5,556 nucleotides of DNA. It comes from Fidelibacterota bacterium TCS55 (GTDB lineage Bacteria; Fidelibacterota; Marinisomatia; Marinisomatales; TCS55). The stretch is taken from assembly GCA_905182385.1 (NCBI GenBank), contig CAJJBS010000145.1:1-5556 (forward strand). The letters are read 5' to 3'. This document shows, piece after piece, positions 1 through 5,432 of the stretch; the stretch's first letter is position 1; every line of letters starts with the position of its first letter. The position numbers were made by a program, and so were the translations under genes. The notes beneath the pieces were generated by a model that worked only from the letters and a program-made list of their open reading frames with translations, did not search any database and was not told where the DNA came from.

Positions 1-295
1 CTAATTTTACTTCCATATTAGCAATTGGGGTAACAGAGTTCTTTTCTTTTGATTCTTTGGATGGTGCTGTTTTTATAATTCCATCTGGAGTCTTATCAAA
101 TATCCAAGCCACTATAGCAACGATAGGAAAACCTAATAAAAGAATAATTACAACTGAAGTTAAAACCCAATCTGGTAATCGTAATGCAGGAAAAACAACT
201 TCACCTATCTGCATAATTACCCATGCAACTACACCGTATGTAGTAGATACACGAAATACTTTTCTTCTCTTTAATTCATCTAAAAAATTGCTCAA
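1..295 (-). CDS. N-terminal membrane-anchor region of a TPR/TolB-type or signalling protein (partial, runs off left edge)
   Basis: The minus-strand frame entering from the left edge encodes 98 residues of an N-terminus. It opens with SNFLDELKRRKVFRV, followed by a hydrophobic stretch (about residues 17-35), a PALRLPDW turn (36-43), a second hydrophobic stretch (44-66) and DKTPDGI (67-73). This arrangement (short ELKRR-V-F leader, two membrane segments, then a T-P-(E/D)-G-I motif) is known from N-termini of bacterial proteins whose C-termini carry TPR repeats, a TolB-like domain, or cyclase or kinase domains; which one follows here is outside the window. The charged tail after residue 75 looks like a linker. 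I chose TTG at 295-293 as start because the family normally begins two residues before this point. The frame holds no ATG or GTG between the upstream stop and that codon, and a GGGCGG lies 9 nt upstream. A plus-strand ORF over 57-338 is its antisense shadow. Confidence 0.8.
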   Translation of the reverse strand, partial: MSNFLDELKRRKVFRVSTTYGVVAWVIMQIGEVVFPALRLPDWVLTSVVIILLLGFPIVAIVAWIFDKTPDGIIKTAPSKESKEKNSVTPIANMEVKL

Positions 296-484
296 GGGTA
301 ATTGCCGCCCAATTTTATTAATATATAATCTACAATAAGTTTTTTTATTAAAAATAAACTATCTACGTAGTTAAGCCATAAATAAAAACAATGATAAAGT
401 AATTAATATGTGTTGTCAGCTAAAAAGCTGTTTAGTTCACTAACCTTGGAATTAATACCCAATTTATTCTTTTGCTCGTGAAAA
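296..484. other. Intergenic stretch, 189 bp, no gene seen
   Basis: This AT-rich gap lies between two minus-strand genes. I see no convincing coding frame or RNA gene. It should hold the promoter of the membrane-anchor gene; a TATATT on the minus strand near 318-323 is a possible -10 box, but no matching -35 box is visible. A 5-bp hairpin (CAGCT-AAAA-AGCTG, 417-430) and an 8-bp palindrome CTACGTAG (363-370) are present, but both are too weak to assign a role. Confidence 0.5.
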
Positions 485-712
485 TTATTCATTTAAAAGA
501 GAAACTGTATGTAATGGTACAGTCCAAACTCTTCCTTCAGTATCTTTTAATATATAAAGTGTAGGATAATGAGCAATCTCTACAAGAGTTAATTCAACAT
601 CCATTCCTAAATCTCCTTGAACCTCATGATGAGATTTAATTGTTTTAAATTTAGCACCAACTTTTACTCCAGCGTGCTCATTGGAAGTTTTATGAAATTC
701 TTTAGTTGACAT
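485..712 (-). CDS. Hypothetical 75-aa protein, predicted small beta-rich domain
   Basis: I do not recognise this protein. It has 75 residues, no signal peptide, no membrane segment and no cysteine. The polar N-terminus (about 1-14) is followed by alternating hydrophobic and charged stretches with Gly turns: GVKVGAKFKTI (15-25), a His-His pair, VELTLVEIAHYPTLYIL and a closing GRVWTVPLHTVSLL. That pattern reads as a compact five- or six-strand beta barrel of SH3-like size; this fold guess comes from pattern only. It looks like a real gene because the start has a good Shine-Dalgarno site (AAGGAA, about 717-722 on the minus strand, 4 nt before ATG), it fills an otherwise empty gap, and its composition is balanced. 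It is transcribed divergently from the methyltransferase gene. A TATAAT on the minus strand at 752-747 is a possible -10 box. Confidence 0.65.
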   Translation of the reverse strand: MSTKEFHKTSNEHAGVKVGAKFKTIKSHHEVQGDLGMDVELTLVEIAHYPTLYILKDTEGRVWTVPLHTVSLLNE

Positions 713-772
713 ATGATTCCTTTTTTATAAGTTTAAATATATAATTATTATAGTAATTGTTTCAATCACCAG

Positions 773-811
773 ATGAAATATCTTATTAAATTCTTTACAA
801 CTACATTATGA
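773..811 (+). other. Possible 12-codon leader ORF overlapping the rlmB start (ATGA)
   Basis: The ATG at 773-775 opens a 12-residue reading frame, MKYLIKFFTTTL, whose TGA (809-811) overlaps the methyltransferase ATG (808-810) in an ATGA arrangement. The methyltransferase start has no visible Shine-Dalgarno site, so translation could in principle be coupled to this small frame. The small ORF also lacks a clear ribosome-binding site, and so short an ORF in AT-rich DNA can arise by chance. Confidence 0.2.
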
Positions 812-1545
812 TAAAAAATCAACATACTATTTACGGTATCAATGGTTCGGGTGCAGTACTTGCATCAAGAAAATATAAGGTTATAGATATATTTATTCAA
901 TCTGGCAGTCAGGCTGAACGTGATTCTACTATTACTCAAACTCTAAATTATCATGGCGGAAGAGTAAATATTATTAAAGCAGAACACTTTAAAGCAAAAT
1001 TTGGAAGATTAAGAACTCAAGGTATTGTGGTAATCTTTAATGGCCCAGTTGAAGAACAACTTCCATCATTTAAAAGTAAATCTGGCAACATTGGTTTATT
1101 GGTATTAGATCGCATTGAAGATCCTCAAAACTTAGGTCAAATTATTCGAACTGCAGAATGTGCCGGCATTGGTGGAATTATCATACCTAAGCATGATAGT
1201 TGTGGTATTACAGATACTGTCATTCAAGTAAGTCAAGGCGCATTTACTCAAATCCCAATTTATCAAGTAAGCAATCTTCATCAGACTATAACTAATCTAA
1301 AAGATGAAGATTTTTGGGTTATAGCAATGGAAAATAGTTTAAAAGCAAAAGAATGGTATAAGATTGATTATTCAGGAAAAATATTAATTATCATCGGCAG
1401 TGAAGGACGTGGAATCAAAAAACTTTTATTAGAAAAAAGTGATTTCAAAGCTACAATTCCGATGGAAGGAAAAACAAACTCTCTCAATGTTTCAGCTGCT
1501 GTAAGTGCAGTAATCTTTGAGCGCCTAAGGCAAATATCTACTTAG
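808..1545 (+). CDS. rlmB: SpoU/TrmH-family RNA 2'-O-ribose methyltransferase, probably 23S rRNA Gm2251 methyltransferase RlmB
   Basis: The protein has 245 residues, close to the usual RlmB length (E. coli RlmB is 243). The N-terminal part (about 5-80) resembles the L30e-like substrate-binding domain, beginning IYGINGSGAVLAS and ending near TQGIVV (70-75). The C-terminal part is a SPOUT (trefoil-knot) methyltransferase with all three signature motifs: motif 1, DRIEDPQNLGQIIRTAE (101-117), with N108 and R114; motif 2, IIIGSEGRGI (194-203), with E199; and motif 3, IPMEGKTNSLNVS (217-229). Family members transfer a methyl group from S-adenosylmethionine to a ribose 2'-OH; RlmB modifies G2251 in the 23S rRNA P-loop. 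The substrate could instead be another rRNA or tRNA site, since close paralogues share these motifs. It is the only clear plus-strand gene here. Its 3' end overlaps the convergent peptidase gene by 8 nt (1538-1545). No strong Shine-Dalgarno site precedes the ATG. Confidence 0.85.
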   Translation: MIKNQHTIYGINGSGAVLASRKYKVIDIFIQSGSQAERDSTITQTLNYHGGRVNIIKAEHFKAKFGRLRTQGIVVIFNGPVEEQLPSFKSKSGNIGLLVLDRIEDPQNLGQIIRTAECAGIGGIIIPKHDSCGITDTVIQVSQGAFTQIPIYQVSNLHQTITNLKDEDFWVIAMENSLKAKEWYKIDYSGKILIIIGSEGRGIKKLLLEKSDFKATIPMEGKTNSLNVSAAVSAVIFERLRQIST

Positions 1546-3202
1546 CTAAACCTGAATTCTTTTTCTTATTAAAGTAGAATTCCCAATCTTTAAAATGTAT
1601 AACAGAAAATTCATTTATAGTTTCAGTTTGGATAGCTTTAGTTGGATTAATACGTTTCTCAGCTCCATTTAATTCAATATCTATTGGCATTATAAAGTTA
1701 TCTGAAATATTTGTCCACTTATAATATAATTTATCTTTCCCTTGGTAGTATTCTAAAGTTGGTACTCTGTTATCGTAAAAGTACTGTTCAAAAAAGTAAT
1801 CTAAATTCATTTTTGTTTTCTTTTCAACATGTAATATGAAATCTTCAGTATTTACATTTGATTTTGCATTATCAGTTGCAAAAGTTTTTAAAGTCTTCCA
1901 CCATAAATTATCATCATCGATCACATGCCTAAGTGTATGTAATACCCATGCTCCTTTATTGTAGGAATCACCAAACGCCCAATAATTTTCATTTTCAGGA
2001 CCTACAATTGGAATTTTATTTTGTATTCCATTGCGTTTCCGAAGCATAAAATCTAACATCACATTATATCCAAGCTCTTGTTCAATAAACATTGCCTCAC
2101 TATATACAGCCGTTCCTTCGTGAAGCCACATATGTGCTGGGTCTTTAGCCGTTATACTATTACCCCACCATTCGTGAGCTGTCTCGTGGAATAATAAACC
2201 ATCTATAATCCCATAATAATCTTTTGTCCAAGAACGATGATCACCACCCCAGTTATTCCAAACATTACCATAGGTTACTGCAGATTGGTGTTCCATCCCG
2301 AGATATGAGACTTCTACAAGTTTAAATCCATCTTCCCAAAACTGATAGTCACCAAAGTTCTTTTCAAAAAACCTAATTACTTTTCTTGCCTGAGGAAAAA
2401 CTGTACTAGCAACTTCTTTATGGTAATCCAAAACATAATGGTTTAATGTTTCAATTTTCCCATTTGATCGATGAACAGTATCAACTAAGGATACGTAATT
2501 TCCTAGCTGAACAGAAATATTATAATTATTAATAGGATTCGTTACTTCCCACACATATGTGCTTTTACCATTATTATTATTAACACTATTTATCAGCTTT
2601 CCATTGCTTACGCACATTAGGTCTTCAGGTACGGTAAAAGTCATCTTTGCACCTCTGTCTGGCTCATCAGAGATATGATCTTTAAGAGGCCACCAAAGTC
2701 CGCAACCATCTCCTTCGCAAGCAACTGAAACATAATCTCTACCAGCTTCATCTTTCTCCCATATAAAGCCACCATCCCAAGGTGGATTTTTAGCTACTTG
2801 GGGTTTCCCTTCATAATTGACTCTGAATGTAAATTGTTGTCCCGCAGAAATATTTGGGAAATCAATAAAGACAGCATCTTCTTTACGACTAGTAATTAGC
2901 TTTTCGCCTTTATATTCAACATTGTTAAGTTTCATTGATTTTGCTAAATCAATTTGGAGCAAATTAAAATCATTTACAGCTATAGCATCGAAATCAACGT
3001 AACCCTTTAGATATTTATTATCAACATCTATATCAATATTTATATCATAATGCTGAACATCATAACATATACGTTCAGGCAGTAAAGCTCCCAATAATCT
3101 ATTTTTTTCAGAAAGTTTAGGAACTTCGATTGTCGATTTATTTAATAGTGAAGTACATCCTGCAAAAAAAATAGTTAAAAATAAAGATAAATATAATTTC
3201 AT
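1538..3202 (-). CDS. M1-family metallopeptidase (aminopeptidase-like), outer-membrane lipoprotein
   Basis: This 554-residue protein begins with a lipoprotein signal peptide; the lipobox FAGC places the lipidated Cys at residue 16, and Thr at +2 is compatible with outer-membrane sorting. Residues about 40-250 form the beta-rich N-terminal M1 domain. The catalytic domain carries HETAH (339-343), EWWG directly after it, and E362 exactly 18 residues on: the HEXXH-X18-E zinc site of gluzincins. The exopeptidase motif usually written GAMEN appears as GMEHQ (302-306), a variant I associate with shorter bacterial M1 enzymes. Y414 in SYNKGAWVLH is the likely catalytic tyrosine. C162 and C167 might form a disulfide. 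The protein lacks the long C-terminal helical domain of PepN-type enzymes and ends with a short beta-like region (about 478-554). It should cleave N-terminal residues from peptides at the cell envelope; specificity cannot be read. The ATG lies 6 nt after the barrel gene's stop with no Shine-Dalgarno site, suggesting translation coupled to that gene. Confidence 0.92.
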   Translation of the reverse strand: MKLYLSLFLTIFFAGCTSLLNKSTIEVPKLSEKNRLLGALLPERICYDVQHYDINIDIDVDNKYLKGYVDFDAIAVNDFNLLQIDLAKSMKLNNVEYKGEKLITSRKEDAVFIDFPNISAGQQFTFRVNYEGKPQVAKNPPWDGGFIWEKDEAGRDYVSVACEGDGCGLWWPLKDHISDEPDRGAKMTFTVPEDLMCVSNGKLINSVNNNNGKSTYVWEVTNPINNYNISVQLGNYVSLVDTVHRSNGKIETLNHYVLDYHKEVASTVFPQARKVIRFFEKNFGDYQFWEDGFKLVEVSYLGMEHQSAVTYGNVWNNWGGDHRSWTKDYYGIIDGLLFHETAHEWWGNSITAKDPAHMWLHEGTAVYSEAMFIEQELGYNVMLDFMLRKRNGIQNKIPIVGPENENYWAFGDSYNKGAWVLHTLRHVIDDDNLWWKTLKTFATDNAKSNVNTEDFILHVEKKTKMNLDYFFEQYFYDNRVPTLEYYQGKDKLYYKWTNISDNFIMPIDIELNGAEKRINPTKAIQTETINEFSVIHFKDWEFYFNKKKNSGLAK

Positions 3203-3208
3203 TAAGGA

Positions 3209-4138
3209 CTAGAACGTGATATTAATTCCAATTGTGAGCCTTGTATCTTCAGATTTATAATTATTTATATAATAATCCCCATAACCATCCTTGTTAGATT
3301 GAGAAATATCTCTATCTATATTTGGTATAGTACCTTTGCCTGGATTTTGAAATGTTATACTTTGACCTTCAGTGTAATATTTTGGATCATAATCCATAAA
3401 AACTTTGGGCGCCGGACGAGCGTCTCTTTTAATATTATATTTAATTACTATGTTTAACCAATCTTGAGCTGTTTTAATGGTAAATGTGTTTTTCCAATCA
3501 GTTAAAACATCATCGCCGGCAGGCTTGTAATAATATTCTGATTGATAATAGAAATTTTCACCCAATGGTAATTTTATTTTTGGTCTTATGGATAATCGTG
3601 AGTAGGATTTTTTTGGAATAACTTTATCTCCATAAGCAGAAACGCCAAGAGAGTCACCATAATCTGCAAAAAGTGAAATACTGCTTTTACCAATAATTTC
3701 TTCTTCTTCTTGTAAGAATGCAGCACTGACAGAGAGCAAATCACCAAACACGCGATATTTTGCACCAACGCCATAGTTTGAACGACTTTTTATTCCTAAG
3801 GCATCATCAAATGATGATTCTGCAATAATAAAAGGTGAGAATGTACCATTCGCCCAAAGATCAAACTTTAAAATGATACTTTGATCATTGTAATAATTTT
3901 TAACTCCAGCCCAGGTAGCATTGTTTTTATCAAAAGCCAGCAAAAACTCTGAATCCTTTAATGTACTAGAGCCAAAATTAATATCTCCATACGAGGTCAA
4001 GGCATAACTAACATTCCAATATTGAAAATCTGTATTACCTGCTCTTCCAGAATATCCACCAGTGAAATCATGCTTGAATTGTTGAGAAAAAAGACCGCTT
4101 ATAAAAAAAATGATTGATAATAATGATCGAAAATTCAT
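3209..4138 (-). CDS. Outer-membrane beta-barrel protein, DUF481-like
   Basis: The protein has 309 residues with a signal peptide (about 1-18, cleavage GLFS before QQ). The mature part consists of alternating polar and hydrophobic strands rich in Tyr, Phe, Ser and Gly, and the last residues, LTIGINITF, form a C-terminal strand ending in Phe, as expected for a BAM substrate. The segment ESSFDDALGIKSRSNYGVGAKYRVFGD (about 107-133, residues quoted in parts: SSFDD, GVGAKYRV) resembles DUF481 (YdiY-type) proteins, as does the overall size. An acidic run EEEE (144-147) and a long polar loop (about 240-295) may be surface exposed. The biochemical role of such proteins is unknown; it could be a pore or a structural protein. 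The start is supported by AAGGAG at 4153-4148, 9 nt before ATG. It heads a two-gene unit with the M1 lipoprotein 6 nt downstream. Confidence 0.75.
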   Translation of the reverse strand: MNFRSLLSIIFFISGLFSQQFKHDFTGGYSGRAGNTDFQYWNVSYALTSYGDINFGSSTLKDSEFLLAFDKNNATWAGVKNYYNDQSIILKFDLWANGTFSPFIIAESSFDDALGIKSRSNYGVGAKYRVFGDLLSVSAAFLQEEEEIIGKSSISLFADYGDSLGVSAYGDKVIPKKSYSRLSIRPKIKLPLGENFYYQSEYYYKPAGDDVLTDWKNTFTIKTAQDWLNIVIKYNIKRDARPAPKVFMDYDPKYYTEGQSITFQNPGKGTIPNIDRDISQSNKDGYGDYYINNYKSEDTRLTIGINITF

Positions 4139-4176
4139 TTTGGCCTACTCCTTGAAATTATTAATTAGATTTTACG

Positions 4177-4189
4177 TCAATTATATGAT
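4177..4189 (-). promoter_or_regulatory. Candidate -10 region of the barrel-peptidase unit
   Basis: On the minus strand this reads ATCATATAATTGA and contains a perfect TATAAT (4185-4180). It would start transcription near 4173, leaving a leader of about 35 nt that includes the AAGGAG site. No good -35 hexamer is seen 16-18 bp upstream, where the preceding gene's terminator lies. The same 13-mer recurs at 5365-5377. Confidence 0.35.
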
Positions 4190-4221
4190 AAAAAAAATAG
4201 GGCGAAAATTTCGCCCTATTT
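4190..4221 (-). terminator. Strong Rho-independent terminator after the Lys/Gly-rich secreted protein gene
   Basis: The inverted repeat AAATAGGGCGAAA (4195-4207) and its complement (4209-4221) can form a stem of about 10-13 bp with a GC-rich core (GGGCG/CGCCC) and a very short loop. On the minus strand it is followed by a run of eight T (4197-4190, partly in the stem). It lies 29 nt past the stop codon at 4251 and separates that gene from the barrel-peptidase unit. The T tract fits the minus strand; on the plus strand only TATTTAAT follows. Confidence 0.88.
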
Positions 4222-4250
4222 AATAATGAAAGATTTATAAAAAGATATTC

Positions 4251-4577
4251 CTAGTTGTTAGGATCGTTCTCTTTTTTCTCTTTTTTCTTATTTCCACCAA
4301 AAAGACGTGAGAAAAAGTTTCCTTTAGACTCCATGCCTTTACCTTTTTCTTTATTATAGCCCTTATCGCCAGGGCCGCCAGTCTCATGGCTTGAAAGTTT
4401 AGCAGGAGCTTCTTTAGCTTCAACTACTGGCTTACCGCCACCTTTTTTAATATCATCTTTTGTCATTGACTTAGCGCCACCTTTTTTAGTATCATCAACT
4501 TCTTTTTGCTGTGCGGAAGCAAAAGAAACAGTTGCTACTAAAACAAATAGGCCTAGTGTTTTAATAAATTTATTCAT
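4251..4577 (-). CDS. Small secreted Lys/Gly-rich protein of unknown function
   Basis: I do not recognise this 108-residue protein. Residues 1-22 are a clear signal peptide (hydrophobic core LGLFVLVATVSF, cleavage after ASA before QQ). The mature part is low-complexity, rich in Lys, Gly, Glu and Asp and probably disordered. It contains a 13-residue near-repeat, DDTKKGGAK (28-36) and DDIKKGGGK (41-49), a middle KLSSHETGGPGDKGYNKEKG segment, and a short aromatic patch FFSRLFGG (about 88-95) followed by a basic tail KKKEKKE. It has no cysteine. The patch plus basic tail could bind a membrane, nucleic acid or envelope polymer, but this is a guess. The gene is well supported: AAGGAG (4590-4585) sits 7 nt before ATG, a strong terminator follows the stop, and a CRP-like palindrome lies upstream, so it is probably a single-gene regulated unit. 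An overlapping frame at 4235-4423 is a shadow. Confidence 0.8.
   Translation of the reverse strand: MNKFIKTLGLFVLVATVSFASAQQKEVDDTKKGGAKSMTKDDIKKGGGKPVVEAKEAPAKLSSHETGGPGDKGYNKEKGKGMESKGNFFSRLFGGNKKKEKKENDPNN
4431..4496 (-). repeat. Intragenic direct repeat, 27-bp units with 39-bp period
   Basis: The stretches 4431-4457 and 4470-4496 match at 25 of 27 bases and are offset by 39 bp, exactly 13 codons. They encode the DD(T/I)KKGG(A/G)K units of the secreted protein. The in-frame period and high nucleotide identity suggest a recent or homogenised tandem duplication; the 12 bases after each unit have diverged. Confidence 0.85.
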
Positions 4578-4625
4578 TTCGATTCTCCTTAATTAAGTTT
4601 CGTAAGGTATTTATAACCTAGGTTG

Positions 4626-4654
4626 ATATTAAATATATACTAGTTTTAGTACAA
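4626..4654 (-). promoter_or_regulatory. Candidate promoter of the Lys/Gly-rich secreted protein gene
   Basis: On the minus strand, TTGTAC (4654-4649) and TAATAT (4631-4626) are separated by 17 bp, a weak sigma70-like pair (3 of 6 and 4 of 6 matches). Transcription would begin near 4619, giving a leader of about 40 nt. TATATT (4637-4632) and TATAAA (4615-4610) are alternative -10 boxes. The weak hexamers would fit dependence on an activator at the adjacent palindrome. Confidence 0.35.
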
Positions 4655-4669
4655 GTGTATTATCATTGC

Positions 4670-4687
4670 TTGTGATTTAAATCACAA
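4670..4687. promoter_or_regulatory. CRP/FNR-family operator-like perfect palindrome
   Basis: TTGTGATTTAAATCACAA is a perfect 18-bp inverted repeat. Its core, TGTGA-TTTAAA-TCACA (4671-4686), matches the E. coli CRP consensus TGTGA-N6-TCACA at all ten specified positions. It lies between the 61-aa gene stop (4699) and the secreted-protein start (4577). Its centre (4678.5) is about 60 bp upstream of the start point predicted from the candidate promoter, close to the class I activator position (-61.5). No regulator gene is in this window. It is not followed by a T tract, so it does not look like a terminator. Confidence 0.6.
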
Positions 4688-4698
4688 TACAATCTATC

Positions 4699-4884
4699 TT
4701 ACTTTGATTTCTCTTCATTTTTAGAAGTACTTATATCTTCTTTATTAGTAGAAAAGATTCTATCAACACTTTTTTCTACATCGTCAAATAAAGAATCTAA
4801 TCGAGTACTAAAAGCACTTGAAACTTCATTGAGATCCTCTATAAGCAGTTCTACTGGATCTTTTGTAGAATTATTTTTTTTCAT
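4699..4884 (-). CDS. Hypothetical 61-aa helical (coiled-coil-like) protein
   Basis: I do not recognise this protein. It has 61 residues, no signal peptide, no cysteine and no glycine. Between about residues 10 and 45 the hydrophobic residues V11, L14, L18, V21, F25, L29, L32, V36, V40 and I43 recur every three or four positions, giving one long amphipathic helix that could form a coiled coil. The flanking ends are charged and probably disordered (Ser, Lys and Glu at the C-terminus). The ATG lies 3 nt after the lipoprotein gene's TAA, with no Shine-Dalgarno site of its own, so it is probably translated by coupling from that gene. A small cytoplasmic partner or adaptor is possible, but no function can be assigned. 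Size and lack of a known family keep confidence moderate. Confidence 0.6.
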   Translation of the reverse strand: MKKNNSTKDPVELLIEDLNEVSSAFSTRLDSLFDDVEKSVDRIFSTNKEDISTSKNEEKSK

Positions 4885-4887
4885 AGT

Positions 4888-5352
4888 TTAAAGAGACTTA
4901 GCAGCAACTAAATTATTTAATCCTTCAGGAATAACTGCAACCATTTGATATAAATCTGGAGAAGCAGTTTTATAAATTACCATTTCCGCATTACTCATAT
5001 AACCAAATATAGATTCCACTGTTACTGTACCAGGTCTTTCTATAGTAACCCACACTTTATGCTTTATAATAAACTGATTACCAGTAGCTTCATCATATAC
5101 TCCTGAGTTAAACCAATCTGTCTCTAAATATTCTACCGTAAGGAACCCATTGGCTGTTGATGTGGTCATTCTTGTATCATTTGCATTTAAAACTACATAT
5201 CCTTTTGATTGAATAAACGGAATAAAAGCATCCACAATATTTTGAGAATAAGTATTGTACTCTATCTGCTTAGGAAAAATTACTCTATTAGCACTGCAAC
5301 CAACTATAATGAAGGATAAGCAAATAGTAAAAAGTATTTTTTTAAATATCAT
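4888..5352 (-). CDS. Hypothetical lipoprotein, 154 aa
   Basis: The N-terminus is a lipoprotein signal peptide: two Lys, a hydrophobic core and the lipobox IVGC with the lipidated Cys at residue 19; Ser at +2 favours outer-membrane sorting. The mature domain (about 35-150) has a helix-like start (YSQNIVDAFIPFIQSKGY) followed by beta strands, including MTTSTANGFLTVEYLETDW and FIIKHKVWVTIERPGTVTVES, and a C-terminal helix-like segment. The pattern of a helix ending in 'KGY', a strand, 'T-(S/T)-...-G-F/L-x-V-E-Y' and a strand pair resembles the helix-grip-like domains of small envelope lipoproteins such as the BamC group; this comparison is by pattern only and is weak. It is followed 3 nt later by the 61-aa helical gene, so the two are probably one unit. 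The start has only a weak GAAAG-like ribosome-binding site, but the signal peptide fixes the frame and the start. Confidence 0.78.
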   Translation of the reverse strand: MIFKKILFTICLSFIIVGCSANRVIFPKQIEYNTYSQNIVDAFIPFIQSKGYVVLNANDTRMTTSTANGFLTVEYLETDWFNSGVYDEATGNQFIIKHKVWVTIERPGTVTVESIFGYMSNAEMVIYKTASPDLYQMVAVIPEGLNNLVAAKSL

Positions 5353-5364
5353 GATTGTTTTCTT

Positions 5365-5377
5365 TCAATTATATGAT
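5365..5377 (-). promoter_or_regulatory. Candidate -10 region upstream of the 154-aa lipoprotein gene
   Basis: The minus strand reads ATCATATAATTGA with a perfect TATAAT (5373-5368). It is identical over 13 bases to the element at 4177-4189 before the barrel gene. Used as a -10 box it would leave a leader of only about 9 nt, which is unusually short and lowers confidence; no clear -35 box is seen. Confidence 0.3.
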
Positions 5378-5432
5378 TAATTAATAGTTCAATCTAGCAA
5401 TGGTATCTAATAAATAGAAGAATGAACTGACT

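Noticed and set aside
57..338. Plus-strand ORF of 93 codons
   Set aside because: It is antisense to the minus-strand frame that encodes a recognisable SNFLDELKRRKVFRV membrane anchor, and its own translation resembles no protein.
417..430. CAGCT-AAAA-AGCTG hairpin as a terminator for the 75-aa gene
   Set aside because: The stem is only 5 bp, and the minus-strand sequence after it (ACAACACA) has no T tract.
1554..1582. Two GAATTC sites as an inverted repeat or terminator
   Set aside because: Each hexamer is self-palindromic, the loop is long and there is no GC-rich stem, so the pairing is probably chance in the peptidase coding end.
2817..3002. Plus-strand ORF of 61 codons inside the peptidase gene
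   Set aside because: It is antisense to a well-supported M1 peptidase domain and has no ribosome-binding site or recognisable product.
3586..3774. Minus-strand ORF of 62 codons inside the barrel gene
   Set aside because: It is an alternative frame of the DUF481-like gene; the Lys-rich and hydrophobic runs come from AT-rich codons of the real frame.
4235..4423. Minus-strand ORF of 62 codons overlapping the secreted-protein gene
   Set aside because: It is an out-of-frame shadow of the 108-aa gene; the latter has a signal peptide and Shine-Dalgarno site, while this one runs into the gap before the terminator.
4670..4687. Palindrome as a terminator of the 61-aa gene
   Set aside because: The core is AT-rich with no loop or following T run; a perfect TGTGA-N6-TCACA match fits an operator better.
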